From positions 1,178,001-1,242,000 of the forward strand of contig JBMNMS010000001.1 of the NCBI GenBank assembly GCA_050953445.1: a stretch of DNA of 64,000 nt, read 5' to 3'. Both the position numbers and the translations under genes were made by a program. Position 1 is the first letter of the stretch. Each line of letters starts with the position of its first letter. The notes under the pieces are model-generated. The model saw only the letters and a list, made by a program, of their open reading frames with translations, was not told the origin of the DNA and did not search any database. The stretch comes from JBMNMS01 sp050953445. Its GTDB lineage: Bacteria; Bacillota; Clostridia; Peptostreptococcales; Anaerovoracaceae. This document shows, piece after piece, positions 10,101 to 16,818 of the stretch.

Positions 10101-11137
10101 CAATTGAAAATGTTACCATTACCTTTACAAAAGGAGATAGAACTGCAACTAAACAAGTGACAGTAACCATCAAATCAAGCAATAAAAAGATGATTAAAAT
10201 AGGCGGCATAGAGTATGACTTAAATGGTGATGCACTGCCAGATGGTTTATCTTGGGATGAAGGCACAAAAACCCTGGCAATGAATGGCTATGCTGGTGGG
10301 GCTATTTATACCAATTTCTTAGCAGGTTATGAATTGAAAAATCTTGAGATTAATGGAGAGAATACCATAACCGTCAATGATGAAACATCCACTAGCTCTA
10401 TTATAGGCCTGGGCACAAATACTGCTCTTACTATTAGCGGCAATGGCACATTGATGATAAATGTTAAAACATTAAAAAGTAGTAATACCATAGGGCTCTA
10501 TAGTGGGTTTTACAGTGAAGACGACGGGAGGGATGTAGGCAGCTTTAACACAAGCACTATCACAGTGAATGGAAGCTTAAGTATAAATATCGATGTGGAT
10601 GCTTCTTCTGGCCATAGTTATGCCATGAGGGCAACTACACTAAATTTAAAAGGTGCTGTCTTGAATATTGCTTCCAAAAGTGGAAATAGAAACGCTTATG
10701 GAATTGACGTTATTAACTATTATTACACAAGTGGTTCAGTGAATATAGCAGATGGAGGGATTGTTGCAGGAATCAATAGCAACCCGGTTTTCAGCAGGGA
10801 GACACCCTATGTAATTAACAAGGCAAGCAAGATAACTAATCTAACATGGAACTCGGAAAACAATGCAACAGAAGAAAATAAAGCTGTAGAATATACCATC
10901 CATCTTAGAGAAAATACAGCAGAGTTGAATGTAGAAGATCTAAAAACAGTGCTTTCGAGTAGTATAACATTGTCAGTTTATTCAGATTCAGATTTTAGCA
11001 CGGAATGGGAAAGTGTAAACTTCGATGAAGGGAAAACTTCTGATACCATCTATGTAAAAGCAGAAAGAACTGTAAGCAACAACACTACAACAAGATACTT
11101 TAAAATTAATCTAATTAAGGAAACAGTAGAACCATAA
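4160..11137 (+). CDS. Giant SLH-anchored multi-domain surface protein
   Basis: This is a 2325-residue exported protein; ATG 4160 follows 'aaaggagaaaaagga'. A classical signal peptide (KKGKR, hydrophobic core, 'AFA-AED') ends near residue 30. Three SLH domains occupy about 33-215, each with the F/W-A-x-x...ITRAE type motif, for non-covalent binding to pyruvylated wall polymer. Residues ~217-435 form a right-handed beta-helix-like stretch of repeated short strands (Val/Ile/Gly/Asp rich). A Gly/Thr linker lies near 470. Then come an Ig-like module (~482-564), an X2 module (~566-660), two InlB-type/Flg_new repeats (~661-806, 'YTVTF...W'), a second X2 (~997-1090), two FN3 modules (~1186-1296 and ~1811-1900) and further beta-helix-like regions (~1570-1720 and ~2012-2230). 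No catalytic motif is recognised, so a structural, adhesive or glycan-binding role is likely. No terminator is evident downstream apart from the REP-like palindrome. Confidence 0.93.
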   Translation: MRQKKGKRIFSMLLTLCLVLCMVPMAAFAAEDEAVGFTDMPNNWSTAALEKAIDNGLLSGYQEGGEKFIKASNFLTRAEMAAVINRAFAADKTADLSKVGDVSATAWYAKDMAKAVNMRTFAYDTKMRPEDKITRQEAFTVLARAFKLVSSDSSHKALNAFFDKVDIANWALDSLNGMAEVGYIQGSEDKMNPKGNITRAEFAVVMDNLVKQYIVSPGEVTEVVTKGNVLVRSSNVTLRNVTINGDLIIADGVGEGDVTLDGVTVTGRTVVRGGGQNSIIIKGNSSLGKVVVARVDGKVRVAVEGGANVEVIYVDDGSDDVIVGGKFSELEVAGDGVTAYAQNANIDKAEVSGDNSKIVIADGSRFKDGSITGKSSAIVADEGSILGKVTVSGPDASISGKGEVKEVEVKKGGDGATIDTPNSKIKVDESVNGTKAAGGTTVEGGQTATNNAAGNGATVADTPATPPSTGGGGGGTTTVVVSAINIIGDAMVGATLTAEPNTELVTYQWLRADTKNGTDTEISGATNKTYILDDVDMDKYIKVKVTGISGKATGDMTSGSIGPVELASATISDPNGTFYNNDEEDITATITWNSAREITKIIGGGAELTKNTHYTVDGNTLTIKKEFLTGLNVRDGSSGFAFEFDRGSEVTGFMIRIKTKYTVTFDVNGGSGDMGSDTVISGENYTFPANEFTAPAGQVFDIWKVYNKEEGEERFYAEGATIDEFLTGHVEDDGETIVVYAVWKDIPKYTVTFVSYDDTVLDTQTVEHGSDATAPADPIRDGYIFTGWDTDFSNVTSNLTVKAQWEAEVLGTISPTVIAGDGKVLLTAITETGYTFYYKTTSSTDEQNKPTVNSEDLAGWHEFTADTNITASNDVEIFVQVVKVTDGKIKAWGEASATPKADITEVGFESLTANGTSGETTTTVLYVGFDKEIPSLSPENITVEGATLKLLTMSSTSNECSITIEDIEVKNGENVKVTINKEGYLFTPTSKEVEVYVANVQAEINPASADFDKQNPENVETTINFGTATKIESIKKGDTALTKGTDYTVSSNTLTIKKEYLLAQPVGTTKLEIAFDQGYAREFSISIKNEGIYSIVVEEITGGFGGETATASKNSTEIEEAKEGDLITISIAYPTGTYNAWKIKSAKFKDDNGNETDLNTSSKIIHSFTMPASNVTVIIELEPEADSEAPTISNSGITAERITDISLTLDWEEPTDNLTPNGYLKYYVYQSEEDNIGTVTNAEDNGTLLNLGGTYVLRNLKVKDLDPDKTYYFNVVVADYAGNKTAYNTIEVKTLMAITDDDLTSKVTRPVKYETINNVFASGDQYKSTNTIIWWKIEGDTKEQVYGKFEPNTIYQAEVTLQAEEGYSFNDSTLFTYTDVADVSFKAKNNDPGRGDLIITFPATEAVTKYSLTLEGGNITSSPSESQIAENTEVTVTVNPNDGEQLVSFTVNGVEEKQSLVNNQYTFTIKENTTIKVTYSDEYDLTSSGDDVVEFKVNGISVTTAKKGDPVTMLVTPTEGEELIGAVLQGIDKEDVDEIEVGKEYSFIMPDNDVDAKITVGEPDKELSINPGKIGGGYITLLNGKLKWSNETTIEGLTWSYFINTLTMHDFTANYLGSIAGEKAFQFDLELIGASTINSAYMAALNFSETVNIRGDGNLYISNIYAYDYVVEGIGLRSTMNKINLKDQSSIHVMVENTKKQNGVAISNVMPFIGNGKVAYKGTAVWSAGDGDSAEKPIEITYHVEKDTVLKGNNIQAGNNAQIEELWSDSFNGTPINSDDTISFTDGIATVYAKYKDKFYKIIIKRDTPIEDFALDQGSVTDYSAKFAWTEAKDATSLKIVQSADGGNTWTDSVVQGGAMEPTSTSATVTGLAADTGYQFKLVVEGGDNRGDSNIVEVTTGEEPPEQTAVNAEADKYESTAEIDKEVEAGVDVTDTVIKLVDEATADENIALSYSVTPGNYLEVVGGVIKLKAQKITEGDAIENVTITFTKGDRTATKQVTVTIKSSNKKMIKIGGIEYDLNGDALPDGLSWDEGTKTLAMNGYAGGAIYTNFLAGYELKNLEINGENTITVNDETSTSSIIGLGTNTALTISGNGTLMINVKTLKSSNTIGLYSGFYSEDDGRDVGSFNTSTITVNGSLSINIDVDASSGHSYAMRATTLNLKGAVLNIASKSGNRNAYGIDVINYYYTSGSVNIADGGIVAGINSNPVFSRETPYVINKASKITNLTWNSENNATEENKAVEYTIHLRENTAELNVEDLKTVLSSSITLSVYSDSDFSTEWESVNFDEGKTSDTIYVKAERTVSNNTTTRYFKINLIKETVEP

Positions 11138-11184
11138 ACCCAACACCAAACCACAAACACAGCCCTCCTCAGGACCAATCTTGA

Positions 11185-11240
11185 GGGGGGCAGGTTCACT
11201 GCCATTATGTGGGAACAATGTGACAGTGTACCTGTCCCCC
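11185..11240. repeat. REP-like palindrome, copy 1
   Basis: Left arm ggggggcaggttcactgcca (11185-11204) and right arm tgacagtgtacctgtccccc (11221-11240) pair over almost their whole length, with one bulge and two mismatches. The 'gggga-caggtac...gtacctgtcccc' type is a dispersed repeat seen in many bacterial genomes and is often associated with REP-associated tyrosine transposases. Short tgaca/tgtca repeats continue to about 11264. The second copy is at 15278-15330. Confidence 0.8.
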
Positions 11241-11294
11241 TGACATTCTGTGTCAAATATGACAGTATAGCTGTTACTCTTGCCATTCTTGTAG

Positions 11295-11300
11295 TATAAT
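11295..11300 (+). promoter_or_regulatory. -10 box directly upstream of the pseudokinase gene
   Basis: A perfect TATAAT lies only 8 bp ahead of the ATG at 11309; the -35 position (11272-11277, tgttac) is poor. If active, transcription would start at about the first codon, giving a nearly leaderless mRNA, which fits the lack of a ribosome binding site. Confidence 0.45.
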
Positions 11301-11308
11301 TAAAAAAT

Positions 11309-12964
11309 ATGAGGAATAAATGTGTAAAAAAATATGGCAAAAGGGTAATAATTGTACTACTACTTGTGTTTGCCATGATTATAAGGTTGCCTTCAATTAG
11401 TCACAATGAAAGCCTGCTTTTTCTAAATCGAGGCCTGATTTATGCTTTGATTTATTTTGGGTTGTTCATTGTTTGGGGTGTATCGATTAAGAAACGTATT
11501 ATACAGAAGCAAGTTCAAAGCTTCCTTATGTTCATTGTTTCTTTAATTATATTCTGGTTTTTGGTTCGGACAATAAAATATATTTTTGTAGAAGGCTATG
11601 ACCATATAGCCCGCATAATGTGGTACTCCTATTATATACCCATGCTTCTAATACCCATGATAAGTGTTTTTATTGCACTTTCATTGGGCAAAACTGAAGA
11701 ATACAGACTACCCAAGTGGGGGTGGTTTATCTATTTACCAGCAATAATTCTAATATGTATTGTTCTTAGCAATGATTATCATCAATTAGTTTTTATTTTT
11801 CCAAAGAGCATAGACATGGGGAAAAGTGAATATCGGTATGGAATTATTTATTGGGTTGTTTATTTTTGGATGGTGTTGTCCATTCTTGTGGCTTTGGTTA
11901 TAACGATCAGAAAAAGCAGGGTTCCCCATAGTAAAAGCAGATTGTATCTACCATTTATCCCCTATGTGGTGGGTTTAATTTATGGAATTTTGTATATACT
12001 GAATATTCCTTTGCTCAGGGTGGTTGCGGGAGATATGACAGCAATATTTTGTCTATTTACAATTGCAATCTACGAATGCCTTATTCAAAGTGGCTTAATA
12101 AGATCAAATATGAATTACGAAGAATTATTTTACTTTTCTGACTTGGATATGAGAATCATCGATAACGATGGCATAATCTGCTATGAATCCAAGCCTTTTG
12201 TGCGTAAAGACGATGTAAACACGCGGGCATCAACTTATCCTATTTCCGGGGGACAAGTTCTTTGGCAGGAGGATGTTTCCGAAATCAATGGACTAATTAA
12301 GGAGCTTGAGAAAATAAACCAAAGCCTATCTGAGGAAAATAGTCTTATGCAAGCTGAGCTCGAATTAAAGGAAAGAAGGATAAAAATTGATGAAAAAATA
12401 CGGCTGAACAATGAAATCACAAAAAAGGTTGAACCTCAGCTCTTGATTTTAGAGGATATACTTTCTGATACGGGGCAAAGCATCGACGAAAAGTATAATA
12501 AATTGACCCAATTATGTGTTCTTGGTACATATATTAAGCGTCAGAGTAATTTAATTATTTTAAACGAGGATAAGAAAGTGCTTTCGGCAAGGGAATTAGA
12601 ATTTAGTATGAGGGAGTCGGTGGAGGCTATTTCCCAAAGTGGGAGAGCAGCTTCAATTAAGGCAGATTGCCAGGGATATATAAAGGCTAAAACGGTGATC
12701 CTGATATATGGTTTGTTCCAGGAAATACTTGAAGCCACATTGTTTTGCCTAAGTGCATTATTTGTCAATCTGAGCATAAAGGATGGGCAGATAAAAGTGC
12801 TCCTGCAAATCAGCGGGTGTGAGGGAAACAGGAAGCCGGGGGTTTTAGTGACAAATGGCTTAAAATATTCAAATATGCTCGTTGAAGAGAGAGGAGAAAT
12901 CGAAGTTGTTGAAGAGGATGGCGATGCTATAGCCGTATCTATAAGGATTCCCAAGGGGGCATGA
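11309..12964 (+). CDS. Membrane sensor with degenerate histidine-kinase core (pseudokinase)
   Basis: A 551-residue protein with seven to eight hydrophobic helices in residues ~10-265, resembling the 7TM sensory modules of clostridial kinases. A linker, a coiled coil (~325-365) and a C-terminal kinase-like region follow. At the DHp position the intact neighbour has 'KLHNQLGH'; this protein has 'RLNNEITK', so the expected phospho-acceptor His is Asn367. The ATPase-like part keeps the fold pattern ('FQEILEAT' at the N-box position) but has lost the N-box Asn residues and the Gly-rich lid. I infer a signalling partner without kinase activity that may modulate the kinase encoded 4 bp downstream. 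No ribosome binding site precedes ATG 11309, and a TATAAT box sits 8 bp before it. Ligand unknown. Confidence 0.75.
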   Translation: MRNKCVKKYGKRVIIVLLLVFAMIIRLPSISHNESLLFLNRGLIYALIYFGLFIVWGVSIKKRIIQKQVQSFLMFIVSLIIFWFLVRTIKYIFVEGYDHIARIMWYSYYIPMLLIPMISVFIALSLGKTEEYRLPKWGWFIYLPAIILICIVLSNDYHQLVFIFPKSIDMGKSEYRYGIIYWVVYFWMVLSILVALVITIRKSRVPHSKSRLYLPFIPYVVGLIYGILYILNIPLLRVVAGDMTAIFCLFTIAIYECLIQSGLIRSNMNYEELFYFSDLDMRIIDNDGIICYESKPFVRKDDVNTRASTYPISGGQVLWQEDVSEINGLIKELEKINQSLSEENSLMQAELELKERRIKIDEKIRLNNEITKKVEPQLLILEDILSDTGQSIDEKYNKLTQLCVLGTYIKRQSNLIILNEDKKVLSARELEFSMRESVEAISQSGRAASIKADCQGYIKAKTVILIYGLFQEILEATLFCLSALFVNLSIKDGQIKVLLQISGCEGNRKPGVLVTNGLKYSNMLVEERGEIEVVEEDGDAIAVSIRIPKGA

Positions 12965-12968
12965 ACGC

Positions 12969-14237
12969 ATGATGAACATAATCCCAATAATTCTATTAAT
13001 CCTTTTGGTAACAGATTTTTATCTGTTAGTGATTGTGATTACAAAAACCAAAAGGCAGGGAAGTATTTTTTTGTCCTTGAGCTTTATTGTGTTGGAGTTT
13101 ATCCTGCTATATTCACTGACCTTAAAGCTACCGGGTGGGCAAGAAAGAGGTGGTATTGCTTTTATAGTCACATCCATTCAAGACTTGCCTATATTCGTCC
13201 ATTTTGTTATAATTTTAACGATGATAGCCTGGACATGGTGCCTTTACCGCAAAGAAAAAAAGTATTTAGCTGGGACTATTACCAGAACTTCTATAAAGGA
13301 AAGTCTGGATAATCTGCCCATGGGTCTATGTTTTTATACGGGTAAAGGTATCGTTGTACTGTCCAACAAAACTATGAATAGCCTGTGCCATCTGCTAACA
13401 GGCGAGGAACTGCAGGATGGCCAGTATTTTTGGGAGAAGATCTTAGATGTAGGGAGAGGTGAGGGAAACCACGTGAACCTGGGTGGACAAACATGGTCAT
13501 TTTCCCGAAGTCCTGTTAGAATTAAAGGGAAAGATGGTATGCAACTAAATGCTGTTAACATTACAGAATTGGAGGGAGTGCGTCAACAGCTGGAATTAAA
13601 AAGCGATGATTATAGAAAAATGAATATCAGACTTCACGAATACAGTGAAAACTTGACGTATATTAAATCGCTGGAAGAGCGCCTTGAATTTAAAATAAAG
13701 CTCCATAACCAGTTGGGGCATATCCTTTTGGCCACTAGAAAGGCGTTGGTAAATGAAAATGTAGATGCCGAAAGCGAGGCCATCTTTGATTTATGGAAAC
13801 GGAATATAGAGGGATTGATCAGCGGTTTGGAGACACAGGAAAAAAAGGATTTTGAGCAGCTCCGGCAAGCAGCTGCAGATGTCGGCATAAAACTGTGGAT
13901 GACAGGAAATTTACCTCAGAGGGGTAGGGCATACGATATTATCATCAAAGCCACAGCAGAGGCGATAAATAATGCCGCACGTCATGCAGAAGCCACAAAG
14001 CTACAATTGAATATAAGGGAAAGTGACGGAAACCATATAATAGAATTATCAAATAATGGTACGTTAACGGATCAGGAGATAGTAGAAGGGGGTGGATTAT
14101 CCACCTTGAGGACAGCTGTGGAAAGCTATGGTGGAGAAATGGGAATAGACATGAAGGGGATGTTTAAGCTTTGGATAACCATGCCCGATACTAAGGGGGC
14201 TATAAATCGGTTAAACAATAATCAGGGACAATTATGA
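12969..14237 (+). CDS. Sensor histidine kinase (LytS/NarX-like, two-component system)
   Basis: A 422-residue protein with three N-terminal membrane helices (~4-24, ~33-52, ~75-92). A PAS-like region follows at ~110-205 ('SLDNLPMGLCFYTGKGIVVLSN' type start; key residues only). Then come a coiled coil and a DHp segment with probable phospho-acceptor His246 in 'KLHNQLGH'. The HATPase_c domain has an N-box ('AEAINNAARHA') and a G-box ('GGGLSTLRTAVESYGG'). All catalytic boxes appear intact, unlike the partner upstream. The HisKA_3-like DHp and LuxR-type regulator downstream fit the NarL/NarX group. Translation is coupled to the upstream pseudokinase (4-bp gap, 'aaggggg' ribosome binding site). The signal is unknown. 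Confidence 0.88.
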   Translation: MMNIIPIILLILLVTDFYLLVIVITKTKRQGSIFLSLSFIVLEFILLYSLTLKLPGGQERGGIAFIVTSIQDLPIFVHFVIILTMIAWTWCLYRKEKKYLAGTITRTSIKESLDNLPMGLCFYTGKGIVVLSNKTMNSLCHLLTGEELQDGQYFWEKILDVGRGEGNHVNLGGQTWSFSRSPVRIKGKDGMQLNAVNITELEGVRQQLELKSDDYRKMNIRLHEYSENLTYIKSLEERLEFKIKLHNQLGHILLATRKALVNENVDAESEAIFDLWKRNIEGLISGLETQEKKDFEQLRQAAADVGIKLWMTGNLPQRGRAYDIIIKATAEAINNAARHAEATKLQLNIRESDGNHIIELSNNGTLTDQEIVEGGGLSTLRTAVESYGGEMGIDMKGMFKLWITMPDTKGAINRLNNNQGQL

Positions 14238-14294
14238 ATGAATAAATGGCAAGGGACTAATTAGGCAAAAAACTTGCGAAGGGATTGGGAGAAG

Positions 14295-14438
14295 ATGATT
14301 AAATCCATGAGGATCCAACTCAAGCAAAATAGCAAACAACCGGATAGTCTATTTGAATTCGGCTTAATGGCAAAATTTGCTTATAATTGGGTGCTTAGAG
14401 ATAAATGGAGAATTATGGAACAAGAAAAATCCAAATAA
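14295..14438 (+). pseudogene. TnpB (IS200/IS605-type OrfB) N-terminal stub
   Basis: A 47-codon frame starts MIKSMRIQLKQN and contains 'LFEFGLMAKFAYNWVLRDKW'. This matches the N-terminal helix-turn-helix region of TnpB proteins (typical form: MIKSI+I+L.PN..Q...L......A+F.YNW.L). The frame stops after 47 residues; the RuvC-like nuclease domain and the zinc finger are absent. It lies in the 408-bp gap between kinase and regulator genes and is best read as the last trace of an IS605/IS1341-type insertion. Nothing recognisable remains in 14439-14645. Confidence 0.72.
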
Positions 14439-14645
14439 GGAGGAAACACCGTTGCTGTAAGGTAAACAATGCTAAGGGTTTAGGTGCAGCTATAATATAA
14501 ATCCAATTATCCGACATGTAGCTTGATCTGACTGGCGGGTTTCACCAACAATGCAAATAAATATAAATCAAAATCGGGCACTATGCAGGAGGGATAAACC
14601 TAAAAGACTTGATTGTTTATAAGTTATCGGTAACGGTTTGTAAAC

Positions 14646-15269
14646 ATGATTAATGTACTGATTGTGGAAGATGATCCCATGGCATCCAAATTATTAGAAA
14701 CCTTTGTTGAAAAAAGCAAAAAATACAGTATTGTAGGAACCATTGCAAGCGCAGGTTTTGCTGAAACTTTCTGTGCCAGAAATCCCGTTGACTTGATATT
14801 GATGGATGTTTGCACTGCCTTTGGTGTAAGCGGGCTGGAGGTTGCTGCTAAAATAAAAAAGGAAAAGCCTGAAATTAAGATCATAATAATTACCGGCCAG
14901 CCTGAATACGATTTTATAAATCGGGCTAAGGAGGGGGCTATCGACAGCTTTTGGTATAAGACCTCGGATGAAAAAGAAATAATAGAGCTAATGGACAAAA
15001 CAATGGCAGGTAAGTCCGTTTATCCTGATTCTACGCCAAGAATTCAAATTGGTCTTGCCTGGAATACAGAGTTTACTCCAAGACAGTTGGAGGTGCTAAG
15101 AGAACTGACCAGCGGAGAAACCAATGCAAAAATCGGTGAACGATTAGGGCTTTCCGCCAATACCGTACGAGACTATATCCAACAGATGCTTGATATGACA
15201 GGGCTTCAAAACAGAACCAGTCTTGCGGTGGCCGCAGATAAGAGCGGATTGGTTAATCGAAATTACTAA
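14646..15269 (+). CDS. LuxR/NarL-family response regulator
   Basis: A 207-residue DNA-binding regulator. The receiver domain (1-120) has all functional residues: acidic pair Asp9-Asp10, phospho-acceptor Asp54 ('LMDV'), Thr83 and Lys105. A C-terminal LuxR-type helix-turn-helix occupies about 138-200 ('FTPRQLEVLRELTSGETNAKIG', 'LSANTVRDYIQQML' blocks). It is the natural partner of the kinase at 12969-14237, from which it is separated by a TnpB remnant. No clear ribosome binding site precedes ATG 14646. Target genes are unknown; the neighbouring surface-protein genes are candidates by position only. Confidence 0.92.
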   Translation: MINVLIVEDDPMASKLLETFVEKSKKYSIVGTIASAGFAETFCARNPVDLILMDVCTAFGVSGLEVAAKIKKEKPEIKIIIITGQPEYDFINRAKEGAIDSFWYKTSDEKEIIELMDKTMAGKSVYPDSTPRIQIGLAWNTEFTPRQLEVLRELTSGETNAKIGERLGLSANTVRDYIQQMLDMTGLQNRTSLAVAADKSGLVNRNY

Positions 15270-15277
15270 ATATATCA

Positions 15278-15330
15278 GGGGGACAGGTACTTTGATACAA
15301 TTATCAAAAGATGACAGAGTACCTGTTCCC
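15278..15330. repeat. REP-like palindrome, copy 2
   Basis: Arms ggggacaggtac (15279-15290) and gtacctgttccc (15319-15330) pair over 12 bp with one G-T pair. An inner hairpin (tttgat...atcaaa, 15291-15308) lies between them. Same repeat class as 11185-11240. It starts 8 bp after the regulator stop codon and could also act as a transcription stop, although no T run follows directly. Confidence 0.8.
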
Positions 15331-15386
15331 TTTGTCATCAGTTATGATAAAATAAAAAGGTAATCGAAATTCATTAAGGGGGTTTT

Positions 15387-15992
15387 GTGGTGAGATTTGA
15401 AAGACCTTCAAAACTTTTATTAGCAGTAGTTTTGCTCGTATTGGTGATGATTATGGGAATCAGCATAATATCCCTGTCCTCCGGATTTAAAATTGTTCGC
15501 GAGACCAGACACTCATCCCACAACCTGGAACAGCAGATAACCAAATTATCGGAATTGGCCACCGTAAAATACAGGTATAAAGATGTGATGGAATACAGTG
15601 ACAGCATGAGAATAAAAGGGATAAATCTGCCTTTAACAAACAAAAAATATCTGGTAGTGTATGGTGGTTACATAAAAGCCGGTGTTGACTTAAAGGATAC
15701 GGAGGTCGAAGTAATCGATGAAAATTCAGTTAAATTGATTGTTGGAAAGCCTAGGGTGTTAGATAATGTAATTGATGAGAAAATAACATCCGTGTATGAT
15801 GAAAAGGATGGACTCTTCAATAAAATAACTATTACGGATTATACTGACATACAAAAAGAGAATAAAGAAAAGCTGGAAAATGAAATTATTGAGAATGGGC
15901 TTCTTGATGAAGCCGAAAGAAATGCAAAAGAACTTCTCACTGCCATTCTAATCGGATTTGGCTATGATAATATTTCAATCCTGTTTAAATGA
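15387..15992 (+). CDS. DUF4230-like membrane-anchored protein
   Basis: A 201-residue protein with GTG start chosen by 'aaggggg' six bases upstream. One N-terminal membrane anchor (~9-31) is followed by an extracytoplasmic domain with the DUF4230 pattern: a 'ELATVKYRYKDV' strand, a 'YGGYIKAGVDL' core, 'VKLIVGKPRVLDN' and a C-terminal amphipathic helix ending 'GYDNISILF'. The family occurs widely in Bacillota and its function is unknown. It stands alone between REP copy 2 and the cupin gene. Confidence 0.75.
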   Translation: MVRFERPSKLLLAVVLLVLVMIMGISIISLSSGFKIVRETRHSSHNLEQQITKLSELATVKYRYKDVMEYSDSMRIKGINLPLTNKKYLVVYGGYIKAGVDLKDTEVEVIDENSVKLIVGKPRVLDNVIDEKITSVYDEKDGLFNKITITDYTDIQKENKEKLENEIIENGLLDEAERNAKELLTAILIGFGYDNISILFK

Positions 15993-16109
15993 CAAAAACA
16001 ATAATATGATTATATGAATCGAATCTGCACCTGGAAATCTTAAAAATAGTGTTAATTAACAAAGTTTGTAAACAATAATAAAATAATTATGAAGAAAGGA
16101 TTTAAGCAA

Positions 16110-16418
16110 ATGGAAAAGGTCTACAAATACACCATTACGGAGGACGAGGTTTTTGAGAATGTATTTACGGATGAAAAACTCCTTATGAACCATGTGGTTG
16201 TGCCTGCGGGAAAGGTGTTCCCCAAGCATCCAACGGATGCCATTGTATATGCACTGATTATTCGGGGAGAGCTAAGCTTGGCAATAGGGGATAATCCCGC
16301 TAAAACCTATGGAGTCGGCAATCTGGTTAATATACCTAAAGGTGTTGACAGTGAATTAGGAAATAAGGGGGACAATCCTTTGGAGCTCTTTGTGGTAAAA
16401 TACGAATATGATAAATAG
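16110..16418 (+). CDS. Small cupin-domain protein
   Basis: About 102 residues forming one conserved beta-barrel. The pattern includes 'VVVPAGKVFPKHPTDAIVYALIIRGELSLAIGD' (blocks only) and a second strand set 'VNIPKGVDSELGNKG'. Only one of the usual metal-binding His residues is obvious (in 'FPKHPTD'), so metal binding is uncertain. ATG 16110 is preferred over the in-frame ATG 16089 because 'gaaagga' lies nine bases before it. Substrate unknown. Confidence 0.7.
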   Translation: MEKVYKYTITEDEVFENVFTDEKLLMNHVVVPAGKVFPKHPTDAIVYALIIRGELSLAIGDNPAKTYGVGNLVNIPKGVDSELGNKGDNPLELFVVKYEYDK

Positions 16419-16529
16419 CCTTGGCATTTTAACAGGATGTAGGAAATATTGTCATACCCGCAAAAAGAAAAAAATGCATAGATATCTCCAAAAAGCAGAT
16501 ACTAATCAAAAATCCAAAGGAGAAATAAT

Positions 16530-16769
16530 ATGCAACAAAACAAGTTAGGCGGAATACTTTCGCAGGATGAAATCATTAAGGCTCAAAATGAAATGAACCC
16601 GGGGAAAGCCGCGGGATCAGGAAGTTTTGAAGGACAGAATCAATCAGGATCTGGCGGCAGCGTCAAACCGGAGGATATAATCAGGGCCAAAGAGGAAATT
16701 TCGGGAATCAAAACAGGCGGTGACGTGGACAAGGCAGATAAAGTGGAAGCGCAAAATAAAATGTTTTAG
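16530..16769 (+). CDS. Small hydrophilic protein with three imperfect repeats (unknown)
   Basis: 79 residues; ATG 16530 follows 'aaaggag'. The sequence contains three related helical repeats: 'DEIIKAQNEM', 'EDIIRAKEEI' and 'ADKVEAQNKM', joined by Gly/Ser-rich spacers. There is no membrane segment, signal peptide or Cys. I do not recognise the family. The repeat geometry and flexible spacers suggest a scaffold or binding peptide. A terminator follows at 16782, so it is a single-gene unit. Confidence 0.65.
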   Translation: MQQNKLGGILSQDEIIKAQNEMNPGKAAGSGSFEGQNQSGSGGSVKPEDIIRAKEEISGIKTGGDVDKADKVEAQNKMF

Positions 16770-16781
16770 CACCGTCAAAAC

Positions 16782-16818
16782 TCTGTGGCGAACCATCCGG
16801 TTTGCCACAGAATCTTTT
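16782..16818 (+). terminator. Rho-independent terminator
   Basis: Stem tctgtggcgaa (16782-16792) with tttgccacaga (16801-16811), one mismatch or wobble, 8-nt loop, then 'atcttttta'. It closes the transcript of the 79-residue protein. Confidence 0.8.
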
